64,000 bases of DNA, taken from Hyperoplus lanceolatus (Eukaryota > Chordata > Actinopteri > Uranoscopiformes > Ammodytidae). The DNA is taken from positions 17,129,001 through 17,193,000 of the forward strand of contig CM049405.1 of assembly GCA_026929865.2 (NCBI GenBank), written 5' to 3'. Below the pieces are notes generated by a model. That model made no database searches. It was not told the origin of the DNA and was given only the letters and a program-made list of their open reading frames with translations. Positions 56,235 to 64,000 of the stretch are shown one piece after another (the first letter of the stretch is position 1; every line of letters starts with the position of its first letter). Both the position numbers and the translations under genes were made by a program.

Positions 56235-56490
56235 GTGCTACCCGCCTCACTTCCGGGCTTCACTGATTCGCTAGCCCTCCACAAATCAAATTGCTCCAAC
56301 TGAAAGACTGCCCACCGCCGATTGGCTCAAAAGAAGCCCGACGACATCAACGTCGACCGATTTCACGGCACACACCAAACAGATTCATGTCTCCGAGCCC
56401 TCCCAACTCTACGACGACGATTATCAGGCCGGTGTGTCCTGGCCTTTAAGTGCTGTGAGGGCCTGAGTCTCATAGGTGTTGTAGCATGAG

Positions 56491-56493
<3 letters not shown>

Positions 56494-56541
<48 letters not shown>

Positions 56542-56576
56542 CGAGAGAGAGCGAGAGAGAGAGAGAGAGAGACAGA
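56494..56576. repeat. (GA)n microsatellite
   Basis: GA repeats with a few GC interruptions, 44 bases beyond the TTAA element. Confidence 0.95.
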
Positions 56577-56999
56577 GACATAAGTGCGGGAGATGACGGG
56601 AGCTGAGGTTTAGTCTTGAATGACAGGGACAGAGCTCTGTATGACCACAGCTGAAACAATTTTGACCGGTGGACGGTTGGCCACCTGTTGGAAATGCACT
56701 CATGCAGGCATACACGCAGTCACGCACATACAACAACAAACAGAAACATACTTGTGGACCCAGAGACAACATAAAAATACACACTGCATTCACAAACATC
56801 CACAATAAAACTCTATCCTTCCTCAAAGATGGAGGGACAAAGTAAGATCACTCCACTGCAAGTCAAACTAATTCCTTTCTTAGCCTATGGACAGTCATTC
56901 TTGTTCATAACCATTTTAATGCCACTTGAAATGAAATTTAAGACCAACAGACCAAAGGAAAAATGTATTGTCTCGGTGGTCAGACACCACAGTAACTGT

Positions 57000-58027
57000 G
57001 CTTTCAGCGTAGATGTCATTATCTGTATCTGTTCAACCAACAAAATAATCTGTATATGTATCCGTATTCGGATATGAAGCCGGAAATGGCCGGGGCTTAT
57101 GTCTGATTTTTTTTTTTTTTTTTTTTGCAATTATTGTCCCTTCAGTGCATCAAACTGATTTAATATTGGCATATCATAAATTATGAGATACATTTCTACC
57201 TTATACTGTACTTTTCATCCGTTTCTCTCTCTCATTATAAGTTATATGAACTGTCTGAGCCCCACTAGCCCTTTGACTGGGGGATATAATGAACATTCAG
57301 AATCTGAAAAAGAACAGTATTACATCACAGTAATTCAATTTGTTTTATTTAATTTTTTCATCTCTTTTTATTTTTAACTCAACAAAGTTTTATGATATAT
57401 CGATCCGAGATATAATCGATCTATTTTGCCCAATTTATTTCCCTCCACTCTCTCACTCACTCTGTCGCTCTATCTCTCCCTTTTTTTCTAACTTGGTTCA
57501 ATGAATAATTACTTTGGATCAGGAAACAGCGTTTAGTGCTCTACAAGTGTTCAACGCACAACGATTATACTTTTTTCAGCTTATCTCTTAGTTATAAACA
57601 GATTGTATGAACTAAACAGGCGAAGCGTCACATATCGAATATTTAAAGATCGATTTTGTCTATTTAATAGCATTATACAGCCCGCTGCCCGCTACTAGAG
57701 AGACGTGGTCCACGTTCAGAGGTCTGAAATAAATGAAAGGCAGGAAGGGCTGACGGTGAAACGGGCTGCAGAAAATTCCAGCGGAATGTAGAGAGACCTC
57801 GGGTAACGGAGCCATGCATAAATGCAGCCGGTCTTTCTCCTCTCCGCCGCGGCAGCGGAGATGAACAGCTGATCGGTGCCACTATAGTTAAGGCAGCATG
57901 CGCTGCGCCAATTTAGCGCTTAATAAATAAATATTTTTCCCCCGAATATAACGAGACTATCGATCGATCTCATTATCCGTGCTTTTCCGAATAGCCTACA
58001 CATGTTCGGATTCGGGCTCATCCCTAG
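57000..58027. mobile_element. possible hAT-like element
   Basis: Read inward from 58027: TAGGGATGAGCCCGAATCCG, a start typical of fish hAT miniature elements. ATGTATCCGTATTCGGATAT near 57055 is a matching type of subterminal motif, but a left TAGGGATG end and a target duplication are not found. The interior is GC-richer than its surroundings. Confidence 0.35.
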
Positions 58028-58617
58028 TACGTGTGCAACCGAACATTGTCTGGAGATTTGGTGCTGCTGTCCCGGTTGTTGATATCGGAGGTGGAGCATG
58101 GAGGGGTGGAGGCACGGCACAACGAGTAGAACAGAACAGGGAAATACCTGGCGTTTGTTGACAGCTTGATTTTGAGGTTTTGTGTTTCGCGCTGTGCATG
58201 TACAACGTGCCTCGTATAAATTGCTGGGTACCGGTTTCAGCCAGGCAGAAAAATCCTTGTTGGATAGCCAAATTTTGTTGAATTTACACTTTCCCATGAT
58301 GCGGGCCGACTGCTACTCATGCTGCTACTGCTACCTGAGCGACGTGCGTCTGCTCTGAGTCACGGCCGCAAACAAATGTTTTGTTGGTTCCGCTCGTTTC
58401 TTTATATGTCCATGTTCCACTCTCGTGATTGCGCGACATTAAACTATTCGGCAATTTATTAAAAAAATAAAAAATGTTGCGTATTATTTTTAGATTTGAG
58501 ACCAATTACAGTCATAAAATCCTACTTACCATGTGTTAACATTTTTAAGACCCTTGAAAGATGGATTTAAGACTTTTTAATGCTATGTAAGGCCTTATTT
58601 TTTTATTATTTTATTAT

Positions 58618-58697
58618 TTTTACTCGACATCATTGTAAATGAGGGTCACCCCTCAATTGGTCTCTCGAGGATAAATAAAAGTTAAATGAAATGAAAA
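58618..58697 (+). repeat. LINE 3'-end fragment
   Basis: TCGACATCATTGTAAATGAG, GGTCACCCCTCAATTGGTCT and TAAATAAAAGTTAAATGAAA, nearly identical to the 3' end of the LINE at 38888-38960. Only the tail was inserted. Confidence 0.85.
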
Positions 58698-58699
58698 AA

Positions 58700-59608
58700 A
58701 ATTTTTAGATTTACGAATTTAAGACTTTTTAAGACTTTTTAAGGATCCGCGGGAACCCTGTGACATCCAAGAGAGGCATCCTTCAGCACAACATCAAACA
58801 ACAAGCCTTTTTACAAAAAATATCTCCCTACAGGTGGAGCCTATGTCACACAGTTCTCATGATGCAAAACCTCCGATGGGTATTCTGACTCAGTTTCTTC
58901 TGACACACAATCAACATTCCTTGCTGAGGTTGACCTTGTTACAAAGGTTTGCAATGACAAACAACCATCTCTTGAGTGTCTCAGCAGTAAGGAAAACAGC
59001 AAGCATTGTTTTCCCTGTTTGAAGTAAGAGACAGCACAGGTTGAAAGATGGTGGTGTCTCTTTATTGACATAAGAACACTGGATATGTCCTTTCCTTGTC
59101 ACATTCGACGTGTGATGCACGTTAATACCAATTCTTCCATGAAGGTTGATGTAACAGGCATATGTCAAACTCAGACACCGGTTAATACTGTATGGTTTGT
59201 CTTAAACAAAATCACAATTATCTTCATCTACTCTTAAATTGTTACAGCATCCAATTCCTCTTTTGTATTCTCTTTGAACAGTAAACTTCTCTCACCTGCT
59301 AACTATAATGGCTATGGGAGGTAGATGGCTTTCTCCTGGCTCTAAGAAACTGTGTTGTCATTTGTAATACATTAACTAAATCTGCAACTCTCTATCATCA
59401 GGAGTAGACCAGAATAATAACATAATGCAAAATTCAATTTATATTCCCAGCTCAAATTTGTTCTTTATAGATTGTGGTAGCAAAAATATCCTATGTAGGA
59501 TTGGTCACAGACTGGTGAGACAGTTATGCCTGTAATATCGCCTGAAGTGTCATTTTAGCCTAAAAAAAAAAAAAATACGAGGAGAGAGGGAGCATTGAGC
59601 ACACAAGG
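58700..59608 (-). other. intron E1-E2, part
   Basis: 0.9 kb with nothing recognised. Confidence 0.45.
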
Positions 59609-60568
59609 TTAACCCATTGATGACTATGGCAGTCTAAGATGCATGTCCTTAATGTCTGAGGGTTTTCTGAAAAAATAGTACGAATTGTCAAGTCTACCAA
59701 AACCTTAATATCTAAGCCTGTGTAGCACATAGAAACATGAAATAAAATACATTTAAAAGTTAAGGTTCACAGGTTTTATTTAAACATGCTCCCTTAGCGC
59801 TTACAAACCAACACATTTTTCTAAAAATCGTCAAAATTAGATGGGGGAGAAAAAAAAGAATAAATAATATAAAATATTTAAAAATAATGTGCTAAATGAG
59901 GTTATAATCCTGCTTCCTTTCAGCATGGATAGTAGTGACTGAGTGTGCAGTGGAGGGATACAGATAGACAGATATAGGAAGGAGGAGATAGCTTTATTTT
60001 ATAATTTAGTTCAGTTATCACTGGTACCATAAATCCGACTTCCCAGTACAACTGGAATGCAGACTGACTCCCGCTGTCGGGAGCCGATCAGCTGGTCCAA
60101 ACGGCTGTATACCACGGAAATGAAAACGAAACTGAAACTATCGCCTGGCTGGGCCGAATTTGAGTTGGAGCAGCTAAATATAGCTTAAATTCTTAAATAT
60201 TGTTAATAAATAGATGCAATGTATTGTGTGATTTTCGTCAGTAGTCTATAGTAGGACTAGATTCTGCGCTCCGAACGCCACTAACTGTTCTGTAATACAC
60301 TATCGCCCACACAGCCGGCGTATTTTTTATAATATTTTTTATTATTTATTTTTTTTATTGACTGATTTTCGGCAAATCACACAACTTTTGGGTGGTCACG
60401 TGGTCTTAAAAAATCAACAAAACCCACCTTATGTGTATTTGAACCAATGACGGCGCATTCTATGCTGCGCATGCCGTGAAAATTAGATAAACTAACAATG
60501 CTGCGCTACGCAGCATCAGGCAGGAGATACAATGTGGCGTCGCGCAGCAGCCGTCATCAATGGGTTAA
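59609..60568. mobile_element. TTAA-bounded miniature element
   Basis: TTAACCCATTGATGAC at 59609 and its exact inverse ending at 60568 (16 bases). Both ends start TTAACCC, as in the element at 8551, which suggests a piggyBac-like mobiliser. The right half is richer in CG (repeated CTGCGC/GCGCAG near 60455-60545). No coding frame. Confidence 0.75.
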
Positions 60569-61880
60569 AGCAACAACAACAAACTTCTGTAAACACAAGT
60601 AGTTCTGTTAACCTCGAGTACACTCACCGACGTTAAGCATTACTTTTCTTTTTTCCCTATTAGGGATTGCAAAAGAGCGGAGGGAAAGACTGCTTCTATG
60701 ACAGCACAGGCATGTGTAAATGTGAATGTTTATGTCCATGTGCATCAAGGGGGATCTCAGGTCTGCATAGGGGAGATATGTAAAGGGAATAGTAGAAAGG
60801 TGTTGAGTGATGGTGAAAAGGAGGAAGGAGGTGCTGCTCATAAAAACCTGCAGTAAGTTTGCATAAATACTCAAACACATTGCACCATGACCCAACCAAC
60901 CGATTACATTCCCCCCATAAATTGCTGTTAAAAACCGAAATCAGGTCTTTTGAAACTTTTTTGGAGGAGAATACAGCTCATTGAATTAGCTTACCAACAG
61001 TGCCAGCACACCAGCTGTCATGTGATAACATTTATCTGGTGTCCGCAATCTGCCGGTAGCCCGCTCTGAGCCCGAACCGCAGCTCTGTGCCAGCTGAATG
61101 TCAGACACACCCTCTCGTGCCTTGGTATGTGACAGTCAACAGTGACTGGGCTGCGCTGGCTTACTACTGTCTGCGTATGTGAGCCATGTACAATCAGCGG
61201 GGCACTACTTTCTCTGTTGCCTTTTGTTAAAGATAACGCATCCTACAACTCCACCTCCTATGGGAGGAATTTGAGCCGGCCCCGCTCTGCTGGAAATCAA
61301 AACAGTGCACTTAGTGGAACATTAACCCGACACAAATAAACACACAACTGCCAACCCAGGAATAGAAGAGGCGGCAATTTGACAATAAGACACACCTCGC
61401 AGAAACGTTGAAACACACATATACATGTGCACTTACTTTACTAGAAATGTAAGGTCACGTCCTTATTCCATTGCCATGAAAGAAATCTTGTGCATCAGTC
61501 AGACAATGTGCCCCCCCCCCCCCACGACCACAACCACAGTGGAATACTGACTTCTACGTAATCTAAACACACGCTTTAAAATAAACACAGTACTATTGTG
61601 TGTTTGTATAAGAGGCTACATGAACGAACACACTGGCCCATATAGGCAGGAACTGATGCTACCCTTAAATTAAAGAGACCTATGCCTGACCCCGTGGTTG
61701 GTTTTCTATACAACACAAAACACACATAAAGCTATGGAGACTGGTCACAGTCTGAGGGCAAAGTTGTGAGTCCCAGCTGACAACATCTACGTTTCTCACA
61801 TTTAAGGCAGTTTGTTTAATTCAAACTGTTTCTAATCTCTCTCTCTCTCTCAAAAAAAGTGAATGATTAGCAAAACTCAC
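60569..61880 (-). other. intron E1-E2, part next to E1
   Basis: 1.3 kb with a C run at about 61510-61523; nothing else recognised. Confidence 0.5.
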
Positions 61881-61988
61881 CATTGTGTAACAACTCCTTT
61901 TTATCGGCCACCTTCCTCAGAGCAGAAACGATGGCATCAGAAGGAACGCGAGGACTCTCCACATATTTTGGCTTCCTGACTGGACCTG
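61881..61988 (-). CDS. tanc1: tanc1 exon E1 (first exon visible, N-terminal motif block)
   Basis: 108 bases (or 105 if the second acceptor is used), residues about 1-37 of the recovered part. It reads GPVRKPKYVESPRVPSDAIV, then SALRKVADKKELLHN, and leaves in phase 1 (AATG, GTGAGT). PVRKPKYVESPRVP is the most conserved N-terminal block of TANC1. The acceptor is a tandem TAG-CAG. Upstream exons with the start codon are not in the window. Confidence 0.92.
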
Positions 61989-61993
61989 CTAGC
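61985..61993 (-). promoter_or_regulatory. tandem NAGNAG splice acceptor of E1
   Basis: On the minus strand the intron ends ...ATGCTAGCAG before GTCCAG. Either AG can serve as acceptor, and the two products differ by exactly three bases and stay in frame. Confidence 0.7.
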
Positions 61994-63907
61994 ATGAAAC
62001 AAAGATACAGGAAGAATGAGAGAGAGAGAGAGAGAGTCAGAGAGAGAGAGAGAGAGGAGTGAAAGAAAAAGCAAAAGAGGAAAGAATGAGAGGAAAAGAG
62101 AGAAAGAGAGAATTCTCGCTGGATTAACGTGTTCCAGATGGGACTAGAGATGAGAGGTAGACAGTGGTTTGTTAGTTGGACAGACTTGGCTGCACTCCGT
62201 AGCTCACATGAACTCACACACTCGCGCACACACACCGTCTCGGATAGCTCCCTGCGCTCATAGCAGCTCTGGTCCGCCTGACAACCCAGAATATTGTTTG
62301 CGAGCGGAGCTAGAGACTCCCAGTCAAACACTGCTAACCGGCTCTGGGAATGTAAACTGCAGCAGGAAACCAAACCGATTAGCCTCTTCAAGAAATTTCA
62401 ACATGAGTGTTCAAATACAAACATGCACTCCTGGGGATCGTCAAAACAAGGGTTTTTCTGCATGTTGATCCCTGAACAGTCCAATGAAAGTTTACCTTTA
62501 AGGGTAGATGTATAGATTAGGGGTCCAGGAGTCAGATGATGTATTTGGGACAGCGCTACAGTCTTCTGAGGATCGTCTTTGTCTTTAGTGAGAGGAGTGG
62601 AGGTTAGCTGGCTGCTCCGTTCCCTCTGCTCACACCGTGACAGAATTAGAAAAATCCCACAGCTCCACATAACGTGCTGGCTCACAGTGCTGAACTTTCA
62701 GATAAACCACTCATACTCACCCTACTAGCCAAACTCTTTTCCAACATTTCCATCTTTTTGTAAATAGTGCCTTTGGCTTTTAATCTGCCCCTAAATAGAA
62801 AAAATACGGATCTTTCTCTGAGTAGAAGCAAAGACCAACTAATCTTTTCTGCTGTGAGGCAACATAATTGTTTATACATGGAGTATAAATACTAAGCCTT
62901 GAAACAAACATGTCCTGAGCAACTAGCTGCACACATTTTGTCTTCTTCCAAGAGTAATACATTCCAGAGTCCAGACACAGAAAAAAGTTGAAAACGGCAG
63001 AAAATAATCTGAAAAAACAGGAGGGATAATTTAGATCTACAAAAGTCCAAAGAGAAAAGCAACAGCATGTCTCGCCTTGCAACACTCTCTCCACGCTACT
63101 CCAACCTTGACCTACTGTAACCAAACCCAAACCTCCTCTTCCAGACTCCCCTTATCAGATGACTGTATGTGTAACCCCAGTCATAACATAAAGATTAGAT
63201 GGAGGAACAGAGATAGACATTTCCTATTACCGCATTTGCAAGCCAGTCAACTCCCACATCAAGAGAACATTTTCTTTCAAATCCACAGCTGCAATCTTTG
63301 GCCTCAGATACTAAACAGTGGAGGTTTGTGAGGTGGTAAAGGGGGGAGTCACATCAGGAGCAGCCATGTGAGAGGAAATGATCTGGAAATGCCATTACAA
63401 CAAACCAAGCATGAGAGTCAAAGTCAGCTTGACGCATAGTGCCATCTATGGATATACGACCTTAAATGCATACAGAGGAACGCTGCTTTTGATACCCCAG
63501 AAAGGGCTTTATTGTCTTCCACTGGCTCTGCCAAGTGGATGTTGTCTTGCTTGTTAGCATAAATCATGTTGGAAAACCAGTCATATATAACTTAAAGTAA
63601 AAAAGCCCAAAGTCAAAAGCAGTTGTTTGCAGGGGAGCAGGAAGCAGTGGTTGTTCTATATAGTGAATAGTATATAGGGTAGAAAATGTGATTACCAAAA
63701 TATCTGAGATGTTACAAAACCATTTGATTTGACAACATAGATGAAGTCTAAGCCTGCAGTGGACTGATCCAGTGAAGCATTATTTGACAGACAAAGCCAA
63801 AGCCTCCATCCTGAAAACCTACATTCATCTGTGTATTGGTCAGGCCCAACCTATTAACCAAGAGTCACACAGCTCCAATTAGAGTAGGCCTACAGAGACA
63901 GAGAGGG

Positions 63908-63908
<1 letters not shown>
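61989..63908 (-). other. intron upstream of E1
   Basis: 1.9 kb. GA-rich tracts at about 62018-62056 and 62078-62110; no exon with the expected N-terminal sequence is found. Confidence 0.55.

Positions 63909-64000
<92 letters not shown>
63909..64000. repeat. (GT)n microsatellite running off the window
   Basis: Pure GT from 63909 to the last base; true length unknown. Confidence 0.97.

Larger units (their letters stand above)
54107..56449. mobile_element. TTAA-bounded element carrying a nested long-inverted-repeat element
   Basis: TTAAGGCCAGGACACACC at 54107 and the inverse of TTAAAGGCCAGGACACACC ending at 56449. GGCCAGGACACACC ends are seen in abundant fish DNA elements. A 3-base TAA target (Harbinger-like) is as possible as TTAA. 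Without the insert (54527-56242) it would be about 630 bases with no coding frame. Confidence 0.65.

Noticed and set aside
61867-62391. N-terminal extension of E1 as one long frame
   Set aside because: The part above 61988 is GA-rich intron with low-complexity Ser/Leu runs; the splice acceptor at 61989-61990 and loss of family similarity mark the border.
62398-62685. An upstream tanc1 exon near 62500-62570 (ends AAAG before GTAAAC)
   Set aside because: The translated peptide (for example SQIHHLTPGPLIYTSTLK) has no likeness to the expected N-terminus and the phase into E1 is untested.

Overview
The window reads as intronic-rich nuclear DNA of a ray-finned fish. The evidence is a vertebrate-style gene of small exons and long introns, long CA/GT and GA microsatellites, a Rex3 (RTE-clade) retrotransposon, Tc1, hAT-like and TTAA-bounded DNA transposons, and a tRNA-headed SINE. 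There are no bacterial-type operons.

One host gene can be supported: a TANC-family scaffold gene, most likely tanc1, on the minus strand. I recover 15 consecutive internal coding exons, numbered E1-E15 in transcript order, from 61988 down to 1115. All junctions are GT/AG. The phases agree across every junction, giving about 3,045 coding bases (1,015 codons). They encode, in order: a conserved N-terminal motif block, a Ser/Thr-rich linker, a STAND-type P-loop ATPase (Walker A GSVGYGKT in E6, Walker B-like IILIDGLNE in E9), the large helical continuation (E10-E12), and the first ankyrin repeats (E13-E15). The first exon(s) with the start codon lie above 64000. The remaining ankyrin repeats, TPRs and C-terminus lie below position 1.

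Layout, low to high coordinate. 1-6654: exons E15-E10, compact, with one SINE. 6655-13085: one intron holding a TTAA-bounded element (8551-10661) and, 66 bases on, a hAT-type element (10728-13043) with another element nested in it. 13086-14192: E9 and E8. 14193-25003: a transposon-packed intron with a LINE remnant, a 172-base CA array, and a composite TTAA element (20901-24188) containing a Rex3 copy joined directly to an 18S rRNA fragment. 25004-26021: E7 and E6. 26022-31213: an intron almost filled by a 4.2-kb TTAA-bounded element (26311-30493) with remnants of two convergent spliced genes and a Tc1 insertion. 31214-41921: E5 and E4 around an intron with two TTAA miniature elements and a LINE fragment. 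41922-46993: a nearly full-length Rex3 (43419-46764) ending 32 bases from the E3 splice donor. 46994-61988: E2 and E1 around a 12.3-kb intron with a deleted Tc1, a SINE, a TTAA element holding a long-inverted-repeat element, and another TTAA element. 61989-64000: upstream intron ending in a GT array that runs off the window.

The mobile elements are passengers in the introns. The places where they may matter to the host gene are Rex3 beside E3, the TG-repeat acceptor of E7, the tandem TAG-CAG acceptor of E1, and the CA arrays upstream of E2.
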